Source: Nectonema munidae (Eukaryota > Nematomorpha > Nectonematoida > Nectonematidae). Taken from it: 64,000 nucleotides of DNA. A program made the translations under genes and the position numbers. The stretch is taken from contig JAUIRK010001034.1 of NCBI GenBank assembly GCA_030549495.1, positions 1,240,001-1,304,000 on the forward strand. The letters are read 5' to 3'. The notes below the pieces were generated by a model. It was not told where the DNA came from. It saw nothing but the letters and a program-made list of their open reading frames with translations, and did no database searches. Shown here in pieces: positions 36,974 to 48,439 of this stretch (position 1 is its first letter; each line of letters begins with the position of its first letter).

Positions 36974-37095
36974 AAAGGTAAAAAAGGTAACTGGGGTGTT
37001 TGAACTATGAGGAAAGCAGGCTTGATGCGGGATCGAACCCAAGACGTTGAGTTATCGAATCCAGCATCTAACCAACCATACTCACGTCCACTTCT
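36974..37095 (-). mobile_element. tRNA-derived SINE with perfect 13-bp target duplication
   Basis: On the minus strand a tRNA-like head (37089-37019) has an A-box-like TGGTTGGTTAGATGC and a B box GGGTTCGATCCCGC, with a TTCGATAA anticodon-loop-like segment recalling tRNA-Ile. The acceptor stem does not pair, so it is not a functional tRNA. A short T-rich tail (CCTTTTTTACCTTT) follows. AATTATTATTTTA flanks the whole 122 bp on both sides (36961-36973 and 37096-37108), a perfect target duplication made by LINE-type insertion. Pol III internal promoter boxes are intact by eye. Confidence 0.85.
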
Positions 37096-37500
37096 AATTA
37101 TTATTTTAGGTAGGTTCTCCAATTTGTTTCTCGCTTCGTTCGAAACCGGATTTATTTAAGTTATTTCGTAATGGATCAGTTTTGGAGGGATTTTGATCAT
37201 TTAACGGGTTTGAATGATAGAAGTTGTATTGATCATTTAAAAGGTACAGGAGTACAGCGTAAATGGATATGGATTACTGAAGTTAGAGTAGTGTTAAAGT
37301 GAATATATTAATGAGGGTAAATAGTAAAGTCATACTTATAGATGTAGGTCTTCTTTGAAATCCCCACTTCAATAACTCCTTTAATTAACAACCCTATAAA
37401 TTGAAGCTCTAGTAATAAGATTCGAAGCGACTTTTCTATTAAGTCGTGATTAGTTAATATTAACTTATTAAATAACAAAGCATATCTTAATGAAACCATA

Positions 37501-37545
37501 TATCAAGAAACTTGGCAAAGCTTCGAAGGCATTCTATATGGCTCC
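37501..37545 (+). repeat. Dispersed repeat, family A copy 2
   Basis: CTTGGCAAAGCTTCGAAGGC and then ATTCTATATGGC match the family A core with a few substitutions; AACTTTAAGCTCTT follows, as in copy 1. Confidence 0.6.
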
Positions 37546-37758
37546 GTGCTGCGTCAAGATACTTATATTTAACTTTAAGCTCTTAAATTGTCAAATTTAG
37601 TTAACTTCTCTTTATTGAAATTGCACAAAATTTACCATATGTTCTTATTCTATGTACAAAAATAATGTGTTAAAATTTCAAGACATTTCAATGAATATTT
37701 CTTATAGCACCTGATGGGTAAAAACCACTCTTTTGGTATATATGTGTCTATATATATA

Positions 37759-37806
37759 TATTGATAGCTTGGCAGAGCTTCGGAAGCATTTCCTTTGCTG
37801 AACGAA
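37759..37806 (+). repeat. Dispersed repeat, family A copy 3
   Basis: TTGATAGCTTGGCAGAGCTT then CGGAAGCATTTCCTTTGCTG, after a TA microsatellite. Copies 2 and 3 are only 260 bp apart in the same direction, so they may be two arms or two tandem units of one element. Confidence 0.65.
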
Positions 37807-37999
37807 GTGTGGACAAGTGTACACTTTTGTAAAGTTTTTAAAATTTTAATAACTTTTTTAAACAACTTTTTTCCAAAATCATTTTTTGCATGTGAATTAA
37901 TATTGTAAAAATACAGCATTTGCCAAAATTTCACAAAATTAAGCCATGAATCGTCAATATCAAGATCAAACAAACGCCTTCATTTTATCCAATTAGATG

Positions 38000-39410
38000 T
38001 GAGAGTTTGGTAAACGACTACAACTCGAGAAATACGAAAACATCCCGAATAAGTGGCACTCGTTTTGTTTTCACTCGGATTCTTGGATGTAACATGAAAA
38101 TAGCGCTTGTGGTGTGGCTTCTTTCTTCAGATACCAAAGATGCCTGCCTACACAAAGCATTAGTGGATTAGTGATTTGTCAACCTTCTCTACTCTCTTAA
38201 CTCACCGTATAATTGAAGGTTATTGGATGGTAAATCACAAGACTTGACAGCTGTCAGCCAGGATCGAGCATAGAAAAGTGCATTGAATAATATAGATCCC
38301 CTCCAACTTTTCCATTTCATCTTAATCATAAGTGAGTCTCTCACCAAATGCACACATCTTTGCACACACCAGCCAGCATCTAATTAATTCCATTTAGAGG
38401 AGCGTCATGGAGTAAGTCTCGTAAAAAATCACTCATTTCCACACTGTGAGATGTGAGCAAATTTTGAAGAAATTGATGGCTTTTGTAACACAAACGCTGG
38501 GGTCTCCCATCAACAATCTTCTGTGCTTTAAAGTTGGTTTTGTATGTGAATGACATCAAATTTTTAACTCATTAAAATTTAGGTTCTATAGATCGAGCGT
38601 TGTTCCAAAGATTTGTTCCCACACTGCAAACAAGATACGCTCCATAACATGGCGCCGCCAAACAAAATAAAGCACCTTTTTTGTTGGTAATCTTTTGTAA
38701 CTTTACGCAAGCACCATTTTCAACCCAAAATTAGAAGCAGTTGTGTCGAAAACGATGCCCCTGACCACTTCAGACCCATCAAGATTTCAAATAATTATAT
38801 TTCGTATAAAACAACATTAGAACTTTGCTCAATTTTAATAACAACTTTTTTGTACTTGATAAGATACAGATGCAAATAAGCAGAAAACAGACGGTATACG
38901 ATTTTTTTGAAAACGAAAAAATGCACATAACCCTTATCCCAAAGTGAGAAAGTAAATCTATGAAAATGTGGACCAGAGACGAAGTTATAACATAAATAAC
39001 GTTAATTAGCACTATAAAATAGAGTTTGATAAGAAACAGAGTTTTTTTTACAAAAAAATTGAGAACCGGAGTGTTGTCAAAAAAGAATATTAAATTAAAC
39101 ATTAAAATTGTTAAAAACATAATAATATGCTTCTAAAAATGCATAACACTTTTATATTTGTTGAGTGCGCGAAAAATCATATTTTTGATCCCTCAAAAAA
39201 GATTCTTAGTTTTTTTCGCCTTCAAAATTGCAATTTTTGAGGACTTTTCGAAATTTAAAACCGAAAAAAGTATTTAAATAAAAATGATGCTTTTTTACAT
39301 TTTCGTAATCGGTAAAAAAAAAAGCCCGTGTTAAGAGTAAGCAACTTCACTGAGCTTTTAGATTTAATACACTAAGTTATGTTTCAAACTAAAATATGTG
39401 GATATGGAAA
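38000..39410. other. Ankyrin intron, nothing firm
   Basis: A GC-richer stretch at 38080-38400 has a 38-codon minus-strand frame ending at a GTGAGT donor at 38205. Its phase does not fit the first ZU5 exon, so it is not called. The remainder is AT-rich with no recognised feature. Confidence 0.4.
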
Positions 39411-39734
39411 TAATCCGAAATATTGGGTTGCTCTTAATACGAGAAATCAAAGAAATATACCAAAATACATCGAAACATAAAAATATACAGAAATTCTCAT
39501 CTAAGAAACATCGATATACACCGAAATCTAACGAAATATGCCGAAATAAAAATAAAATAACGAAAAATATATATACTAAGGTAAATAAAAGGTGAAGGAT
39601 ACGTATATTTACATTCTACACCGTATCACACGTACATTTCCTTGCAGTGGCAATTTTAAAGCATAGTAAGTGATTTTGATTATGATAGCTTACTTATCAA
39701 TTGATACTTACTTATCAATCAAGAAAGGCATTTT

Positions 39735-40143
39735 CCTTTCTCAACCTTTTTTTACTCATGGACCCCCCTTTTTTCACTTCTTTTTTTCTTGGTGGACACA
39801 AAAAATATTTATTTTAATATTTTTAACTAATAAAATTTTTAAGATTATGATTAAGAAAACAGTACATACTTAGAATTCATATTGAAATGAAAGCAAATCT
39901 AATACAACAATTTTTATAATAAAAAAAGAAAGACATTTAATGAGATCTTCGTGGTTGACGCTGCTCAACAAGTTTCTTTATATCTGGTTGCATTGAAGTT
40001 AATGCTAGTCGTAAAGCACCTCGCTTACGATGTCAAGTCTATTGTGAGAACTTTTTATAATAAAAACCGTTATGAGATGGTTTTCTTCATGGACCACCAA
40101 AATATCATTGTGGACCCCCAATTTATAATATTTCGCGTGTGGA
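39735..40143. mobile_element. Non-autonomous hAT-like remnant
   Basis: The remnant begins with TCTCAACCTTTTTTTACTCA and TGGACCCCCC and ends with TGTGGACCCCCAATTTATAA before GTGTGGAC. Such NNTCAACC...TGGACCCCC arms are typical of hAT MITEs. Its right tip seems to have been interrupted by the next hAT element. Confidence 0.5.
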
Positions 40144-42108
40144 CCAGTGTTGCCAAACCTGGTACTATAGTACCAGATCTGGTACTTTTTGCATGCTGGA
40201 GTACATTTGGTACGCCGCTACGAAAATCTGGTACTTTTTGTTTTCGTGGTTTTTTGCAAGAATTTGTTACCGGTAAGCTTATAAATGAAGTGATTAGTGT
40301 GTTGTACTAATTATATTTTTTCAATCAATTTCAGAATAATATTGTAGTGAATATATCTGTGATCTCATTATTCTCATGCCCTCATAATGAGGAATAACGG
40401 TGAAGATAGAATCAGTGATGATACTGATTTGTGTGCAACCCCACCTAAAAAGAAAACTAAGCACTATGCTCATAAAGTGTCGAATAAGCTTCTGTTAGAT
40501 CCTCGATTTTCTCCATAGCTAGAAGAAACAAGTGCATGCTCAGAAAGGGCGTACTGTAAATTCTGCCGTTGCGAAGTGCAACTCATCTGGAGAGACACGC
40601 AAAAACTGGGAAACATTAATGTTAACGCGCAGACTAAATCCGAAAAACTGATGAATTTTCTGCAGACATCAACATCAACTGCACATCTTTCGAAGGTAGC
40701 CGGCGCGGAGCTTAAACTTTGCACTTTCATTGCGGAACATAATTTACCTATTAGAATAATGGATCATTTACCTGGATTAATTTAAAATGCTTGTCCGGAT
40801 TCGAAAATAGCTAAAGATATCAAATGTGCTAGAACTAAAGCTACGGCAATATTTAAAAATAATTTAGGGCCACATTACTATGAAAATCTCATCGCAAAGT
40901 TGAAAGAATGCAAATTTTCTTTGATAATAGACGAGACGACTGATGTAAGTACTAAAAACAGCTTGTTCTTCTACACAGATTCTACGATTATAACTCTCAA
41001 AAAATTATTGATAACTATTTAATTCTCCTGGAAGTCAAGGATTGCACTGCAAATGGAATATTTTCCTCTATTGAAGGTTTTTTCGCCTCACATGGTATTC
41101 CTTTTGAAAATAGGAACAACTTCCCCAGCGTTATGATGGGAAAGAAGAGTGGTGTACAGGCCTTACTGAAGAACAAAGTTCTTTCGCTTTTCATTCAAAG
41201 CTGCGTTTGTCATTCTATGCATCTTTGTGCATCCAAGGCCTTACCACCGTGTGCAGAGGAACTTGCCAGAAACATATATTCCTACCTCTCCAATAGTCCA
41301 AAATGGCTACAAGAATATGAGGAATTCCAGGAGTTTACTTGAACGAATCCTCAGAAATTATTGCACATAAGTTGCACAAGATGGCTCTCTCTACAACAAG
41401 TTGTCAAAAGAATCTTGGAACAATGGCCGGCTCGTGTGTTGTTCTTCACATCTGCTGCTCTGGCAGTGTAGCCTCAAATGTGGTGAGCTAAGAAACCCAA
41501 TCACAAAGATGTATTATGCATCCTGGTACACATTTTACCAGATGTTATTAGGCTGAACTTGGACTTTCAAAGTGAGAACTACAGAATGCACAAGTCTATC
41601 ACATGCTCTGTTAAAGGAATACTTAGAAACTTTGTTCAAGAAGGATCATTTGAAAAATAAAGAGCTTCACGAAATTAACATCAAAGATCCATCAGTGTAT
41701 ATCTGCCCACAACGTATGTTTACAGAGGTACCATCGTTGAAAGTATCTACATCAAGAAAGCCACATCTATTAATGCAACTAAATTGAAACAATTCCAAGT
41801 TAAAACTCTAAACTTTTATGTACGTCTTGGAAAAGAATTTTTTGAGCATGATTTTTTTCATAATTTGAAGCTTTTAGAAGCATTAGATCCAATTAATATT
41901 CAAAAGGAAAGTTGTCCGGTGTCAATAGTTCCTCTGGCATGCAAATTTCCTAATCTTATCACGGAAAATTAGCTAGAAGCTCTTAATAAAGAATGGAGAG
42001 AACTAAATTATTGCCATAACAGATGCTACCACGCCAGAAGAATTTAAAAGAAGTTCAAGACATTACGTACCGATATTCGTCATTTCGTACTCAAAAATTA
42101 AAAAAACT
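40144..42108 (+). mobile_element. hAT element with broken transposase
   Basis: The left end CAGTGTTGCCAAACCTGGTA is a clear hAT terminus. GTGTGGAC before it and TGGTGGAC at about 42111-42118 agree at six of eight bases. From 40387 the plus strand encodes a CxxC zinc-finger region (YCKFCRCEVQ), LKECKFSLIIDETTDVSTKN (the catalytic D-E-T/S-T-D block), MMGKKSGVQALLK, a SCVCHSMHLCASKAL block (CxxH motif) and a C-terminal KTLNFYVRLGKEFF region to about 41970. Stops and frame changes interrupt it at least four times, so it is dead. The right terminal repeat is not recognisable. Confidence 0.8.
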
Positions 42109-42779
42109 TGGTGGACAAAGCGCCCAATAACCGATTTTAACTGTTTTCTCGTTTTCGAGATATGTATTTCGAAATATTTGCGTTTATTTTGGTATTAAGA
42201 GCAACACCGAAATAACACTTATGAAATAAAGCCAAATCACCATTTGGACAGAAATAATGTATAAAGAATAATAGTCTCATGCTTTCTAAAATTACTTTGA
42301 GTAATATTCCTATTTTTTAAATAGATGTAATATGAATCGGATACAAAAAATAAGGTGCGAACATTTTTGAAAGACTTTTCAAGATATCATAATCGCTAAG
42401 TGATATTTGTAAGTTAATTATGGATTGAAGTTAACGAGGCAAGGTAGAGAAAAAGAAAAAATTACACATGATTTTATTCAATATAAAATACATTTCAGAC
42501 TACTTTTCACAACCTAAGCGCCATTGACTTCAAATGAGGCACACATAAGTCTAGGAGAAGCATTGCGAAAATAATGATCTACATTTGACCTACAAAATTT
42601 CAAACTTTTGAAAACTTCTTCTTTCTGCTTTTTAAATTTCCAAAGGAAGCAAAAAAATAAAAAAATACTTTTTCGAACAGATTTCGAGAGTTAAATCGTG
42701 TTATAATAAAATAAAATTAAAAAAACAGTGAACTATAGTTAACCCTAAGACAGTGCTATTCGAAAAGTAATTTAATTAC

Positions 42780-43210
42780 CTCCCTACCAGATAGCTTCTA
42801 GGCAACCAATTAACGGCAGTTTAATCAGGGTTGAGGATGGTGTTTCGCTCCAGATGGCGGCTTTGGACTTAAGACAGCACAAGAGTACCAATTGATATCA
42901 GATGGAGTAACAGGATACGCATCTGGTGGCTCAACATCCAATGAAAATGGGCTTCTAGAAGCTTCGGAGGCTCGAGTATAAACAGGAGCCCCCACTCCCA
43001 GAAGATTCACTCTTGATTTTTTATCACTCCTTGCAAATCAATCACAGCATGTGACAACCTCCACAGACCCAAGCGTCAGAAGGAGTATCCACGCCACAAC
43101 GCCTCAGCCGCCCTGGTGAGCCTCACTTTGTGAGATGAGATTCCCTCAATCCCGCTATGAAGGCCACCGTGCAAAGGAGGTAATAAAACAGGTGGTTTTT
43201 ATTTCATCAT
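42780..43210 (-). other. GC-rich unclassified island with 61-codon frame
   Basis: This stretch is distinctly GC-richer than its surroundings. On the minus strand it carries a frame reading MNLLGVGAPVYTRASEASRS ... PPDAYPVTPSDINWY ... VLSPKPPSGAKHHPQP. I do not recognise it. No splice site of fitting phase was found at its edges. It could be a repeat, a retrocopy fragment, or part of the ankyrin linker that precedes ZU5. Confidence 0.3.
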
Positions 43211-43944
43211 TCAGTAGTGTGATGTGACCCATATGGTTGAAAATAAACAAGCGCATGTAGCTCATTTCCACAATAAAATTCATTTTGTCTTTTTTGATGC
43301 TGATTTTATGCATATAGAAATTGATATCATTGCTATTGATTTAAAAATTTGCGTGTAAAGTATTGCTAGAAAGTGTGAAGTTTTGTTTAGTCTTTGTCAT
43401 CAAAGGATTCATTTTCGAAAAGCAATGTCTGAAAGTATTAACTAAAAAGTAAAATTTATTTTTATTCTTGAAAATCTAACAATGGTTTTCTCTACTTTTT
43501 AATACATTCATTCTCTATACTCACATCATCTATAAGAAATCCGTTTCGTTCAATAAACTTTTATAGCATTTATCTTAATTAATATTTTTTTCTATCAAAA
43601 AATTAGCTTTAATCAAAATTAATCTTTTGTCACAATAAAAAACGACTATTTCCTTATAAAAGGTATCAGAATTTGTTCCCAACTTCTAAGTTAACTTTTA
43701 GGCCTATGCAGTTTTTAAGATCTAATTTATTTTAGTGTGTTTATTAACAGACTCTAGTTCCTGTGTTCAGTACGAGAATTTGATTGGTTAAGAAAAGATG
43801 TGTGAATGATGAGTAAAGGAAAATGTTACTTGAGCGTGCTGGGTACTTTTCTCAAAGGTTCAATCATTTTTACAAAATCTTGCAAGATGTTGGCGTCTAA
43901 AGAGAATTTTAGTAAAAGAAGAATTCAAGGAAAATAGCAAAAAC

Positions 43945-44019
43945 CTGAAAAGGGCATCTCCTTCTTGAGTTTGTCCGCAACGTAGCCTTCCAAAGTGAGC
44001 ATTTTGACAGGGAGTTTCA
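43945..44019 (-). CDS. Possible upstream ankyrin linker exon
   Basis: A 75-nt stretch lies between GACTTTCAG and a TCAG/GTTTTT donor and reads VKLPVKMLTLEGYVADKLKK then EMPFS in one frame. A second frame is also open. The sequence looks protein-like but ends in phase 1, while the first ZU5 exon needs phase 2. It is therefore either not adjacent to that exon, or read in the other frame, or not an exon. No ankyrin repeat is encoded. Confidence 0.3.
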
Positions 44020-44029
44020 CTGAAAGTCT

Positions 44030-47000
44030 AAGCACAAAGTTAATGAATCGGTGAAAGAGGGAAAGAAAAAGAAGCTTTTGAATCGTTGAGAGATAAAGAC
44101 ATTAAAATTGATTGAAAAACTACTACATCGTCGCCAGCATCATCATGATTTAGAGATATTTAATGTAATTAACGCCATCTGTCTTGTTCATCTGAAAGAT
44201 TTACTCACAAAGAAAAGCTAATGCAATAACATGATGCCAGTGAGTGTGTAAAAAAATAAAACTGTTTTAAAGCTCTTATTGAAAATACTCTGTTAAAAAA
44301 ATGCGAAGTATCATGAAGAAGGGTTCGGTAACGCTCGGTTGTTTGATTATTGAAGCGTTTTGCTAGTCTCAAGTTAATTATGTGTATCTACAACGTATAG
44401 TCAAATATTCACACACGCAAACTTTTGTTGATACAAGAGATACTACTATATATATATGATGTTGGCTTGTTTTAGAGAATGATGAAAATCTTTTTCGTTA
44501 AATTAAAACCTTCACATTATTATTCATTTGGATCATCAGAACATTAGTTCTTATTTTGACCTTGAAAAATGTTCCAGGAAAACAATTTTAAATAAAAGAC
44601 ACTCATTTTTTATAATAAACTAAAAAGATATTCAAAGGATTCCAGGCTTTTTACCAGAAGATACTAGAAGATAATAATGATAAATAAGGAATTATTTCGC
44701 TATTGATTTTGGTAGTGTTTTCTGTTGTGGATCTAGATGCGCAATTTAAATGTGACAAATCAAGAGCTACTAAAAGCAATATTAAAATAATTATCGTCTT
44801 TGAGCTCGCATCTTTTGCTATCTTTCAGTAAAATGTCTAATCCGTAAAAAGTATGAGACGGAAAATTTATTTCAACTAAAAAGAATCAGTGCTAAAAATT
44901 ACTGTTAAAAGTCCTACCTTGAATGTTGAGTTTCCTAAGAAGTCGATTTCTTGAGACCAATTTTCATATTTGGACAGATAGGAAAGATGAGGAATCGAAT
45001 TGTAATTTAATGGATTTTTTGTTTCTCTTTGATATAAAAAGTTTGCTACCTTCCTTTAGACGAGATTTTTTTAATTCAATGCTATTTCTAAGGGAACTTG
45101 AATTACAGTTATTCCTCAATAGCTTTGATGATATTTGAGACAAATGGTTTTAGGTGTACAAAATGTACACATGTCTTTTGAAAAAACTTAAAAAAAGACA
45201 ACAGGAAAAAGAAAATGCAACAACAACATCATTATTCCGTCTTGCAGATTTCTGGCTGAAACTATCTTTCGATAGTAGATCAATAACGCGCTCATTCATT
45301 ATACCATGTCTTAAACCTCATACCCATTATAGAGTCCTAAGTTCTTTAAAAATTATTAAAGATATAGGATCAATTTTGCTTTAAACTCATCACTCATCAC
45401 CCGCTCAAAATAACATATTTAAAATTTCCAGCATAAGCATATTATACAACTTAAAGAGTATATGAAAAATAGCCTAATATATTGAACAACTCTGTAGGTA
45501 TACAAAATGCCAAAGTATCAAATTTCCCGTTACTCGAGAAAAGACATACTGCGTGCTACTGGCGCGGAAGCATTTTTCTCCGCTTTTCATAATCCAAGGA
45601 GACATCATTCGCGCAATTAAATTAAATAGTTAAATTTAAACTCTAGTTCATCATACAACTTTTGACTAATTTTTGTTTCTTTGTAAATTTTAGTATTTTT
45701 CATGATGTTTGATGTGCTAATTTTAACATTGACATCTGTTGTTTATAAAAAAAATTCATAACACATTTTTGAGTTATTGCTTAGAAAACTAAAAAACCAT
45801 GATTGATATCACGTCCAAAGAGCTTGAATAAATTTACCGCGAGATAACATTTTTTTTAAAATAAACTTTTAATGAATAACAAGCAATAAATATATTTAGG
45901 AGATTCTTTTTAAGTTTAGCTCATTTTTAACAAAACACACCAACCAACGGCTATTTTTGGTTTTGAGAGCTTCGAAAAATTTCTACCTACTTCTGCTTTG
46001 CATCTCCTAATCGCTCCCAAATCTTAATGTAGGACTATCTTCAATGTGAGGTGATGAGGGGAAGAGAAGATTTTTGGCTAGAGACGAAAGAATCTTACTT
46101 TATATTTTTCGGACACCAGCATGAAGAGATTACTTTTCTGGCGATTCACTTTTTCGTACCACAAGAGCATAACCATGTGGTACTTAAGACATCTACATTG
46201 TAATCCTAGTAGGATTCTTAAAATCTTGAAGTTTGCACATGTTTCATCCATACTCAGTATATATATTATTATTCTCTAGCAAAAATGTTAACTTTATCTA
46301 GCCAGCAATGAACAGGAAAAAAAGGATATGCTGTTGTGAAGCAAAAAACAGTCTTGAGACTTTTTATAGAATTAATGATCATAGATCATAGATCGGTTCG
46401 GTGCTTTAAAAATAATTTATCAACATTATATGTAACGTGAAAATCTTTTGTGTCATGCTCGATTAACTGTTCACACTTATGGCCAATATGATTTTTTTCA
46501 CTTTGATGCAAAAACACAACTTCTGTTTTACTAAGTTTTAATTCATTGGTCTTTTTAGTCTGGAAAATGACGCTTTTGTTGTAAATTTACATCATTTTTC
46601 GGTTCCAATCATCATCTTGTTCCGAAACCGAAACATCTATATCAGATGTAGATTTCTATGCTGAACATGCTGAAATTGGCAACTCATCGCAAATCCATAT
46701 TGATTTTGTGGTTAATTATCCTTGTGTGATTGATTGACTCACAAGAACCACAGATTACTTGAACAACCGACATCTTATCCTAGTCTCTGATTTACACACA
46801 AAAATATTCTTCATATGCGATTCATTATTCTGTAGCATTTGTCAATAAAATGAAAGGTGTTTTAATCATCAGAGTTTCTGTTTGACTTTTCTTGGTTAAT
46901 TTTTTATGCTGATTACAGATCTAAAGTCCGATTTTATCTATTTCGTCACATTTCCATGTAGTTAAATCTTGTTTTAGTAAGTTTTATATCATTCACTGGG

Positions 47001-48180
47001 TGATCATGCTCCTTTTCATCTGGAATATGCGATTCAATATTTTGTAGAAATTAAAATGCATTTTGCAGGCTTTGAGCCAATATATTTCATAGAAAATAAT
47101 GAGTCTATAGCCAATAGTGTCATTCTTTTCTCATTTTAATAGAATAACTAGTACAAATAAAAAAATTTTAACTTAAAAGATAAAAACGTAGGTGAACGTG
47201 CCAAAAAATACCATGTTTGCTCGAAAATTGGATTAATCAAAAATGAAAGAAAAAAATATCGATGTTACAAAAAAAATAAATACTACCATTGTATTTGGCG
47301 AACTACATTTACACAAGAAAGTGACTAAAATTGATTGAAACATCTAATGTTACATAGTGTAATGATTGTAAATCCTCTATATGGTTGCACATTAAGTTTT
47401 TCTTTGTTCATGACTATTCGTCCGTGTTTTAATGACTTCATTTCATACAAGCATACCTTATACAAATGCTCTTTTTTGCTTTAACATATTTATAAGCAGT
47501 TTTGTAAGAAGCGTGAAAAACTCCAATGATTCATGTAATCATCATTGAAAAACTTTTTTACACATTACCAAAAGAAGAAGAATATGCAATGAGAATAAAA
47601 CATCTTAGCATAAAGAACGCATTAACCAGTTTAGCAAAGGCAAAAACAATACTCTTTTATGCATATTTTTTGTCAACATTTTAAAGATTTCTCAAGGGGA
47701 GAATCACATTTTTGAAAATTATGTTTCCAATTTCTTACTTGTCATAGTGCTTTAACAAGTATGTAATGTTTCTAGATCAAATAAGAAAATTGATCTAAAA
47801 CATGAATGAAAGAAAACTTGCATACTAGACCCGAAATAACTCATAATTATTTTAACTGTAATAATGAATATCGGCAATTTTTTCCTTCAAGCAAATTGAA
47901 AAACGTTTATAAAAACAAAAATTCTCAACGCTAAATTTATGTTAGAAATGAACACATATGAAGATCAACTGATGCAAAAAAGATGATTGTGCGATGGGAA
48001 AAGAAAGAAACTTTATTGCGTTTGTGTAGTTTAGCTAAAGAATATTTAAATTAGAATTTTAATAATTTTGGAAACATTTTTTAACAGTGGATTCATGAAA
48101 GGTAGAAGCGATTTCATGTTATTACGATCAAAATAATATTGTGTTAAAATTTTATTTTCCTTCAAAGTTCATCACATATT
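44030..48180. other. Gene-free AT-rich stretch
   Basis: No gene, RNA or bounded mobile element was recognised. Open frames near 44923-45384 on the plus strand have no domain. Ankyrin-repeat exons were looked for on the minus strand and not seen. Confidence 0.5.
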
Positions 48181-48189
48181 TCAAAAATA

Positions 48190-48430
48190 ACATGATTGGG
48201 AATCGCCCGCTGCAAGTCTTTGGAGCGTAAACTAGAGTCCTGCATAAGCAAAATTTGTATACCCGCACTCACAAAACTTAGCCCGAAGCCCGACACCCGC
48301 AAAATAATTAATATGGGTACCAGCAGGTCCGATACGTTAATTTTGTACCCACATAGCTTCAGAACTAAAGTTTTGGGTAAACTAACTGTTGGGCACACAA
48401 GAATTGAACCGACAAAACATTAATTTTATT
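48190..48430. mobile_element. Possible hAT-like remnant
   Basis: The stretch AGAGTCCTGCATAAGCAAAA followed by TACCCGCACTCAC and GCCCGAAGCCCGACACCCGC is GC-rich against its surroundings and resembles hAT-type termini. No partner end and no target duplication were found. Confidence 0.3.
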
Positions 48431-48439
48431 AGGTTTCAT

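Larger units (their letters stand above)
39425..42208. mobile_element. Composite element bounded by GGGTTGCTCTTAATAC inverted repeats
   Basis: The left end GGGTTGCTCTTAATACGAGA and right end TTGGTATTAAGAGCAACACC are inverted copies. The flanks GAAATATT (39417-39424) and GAAATAAC (42209-42216) agree at six of eight bases, suggesting an 8-bp target duplication. The GGG ends and an 8-9 bp duplication would suit Merlin elements, but no Merlin transposase is seen, so the class is open. Only about 300 bp at the left and 100 bp at the right look original; the middle is filled by later hAT insertions. Confidence 0.55.

Noticed and set aside
38205-38320. Minus-strand frame starting MKWKSWRGSILFNALF and ending at a GTGAGT donor
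   Set aside because: Phase 1 donor does not fit the phase 2 entry of the first ZU5 exon; the open length is within chance for this DNA; no domain.
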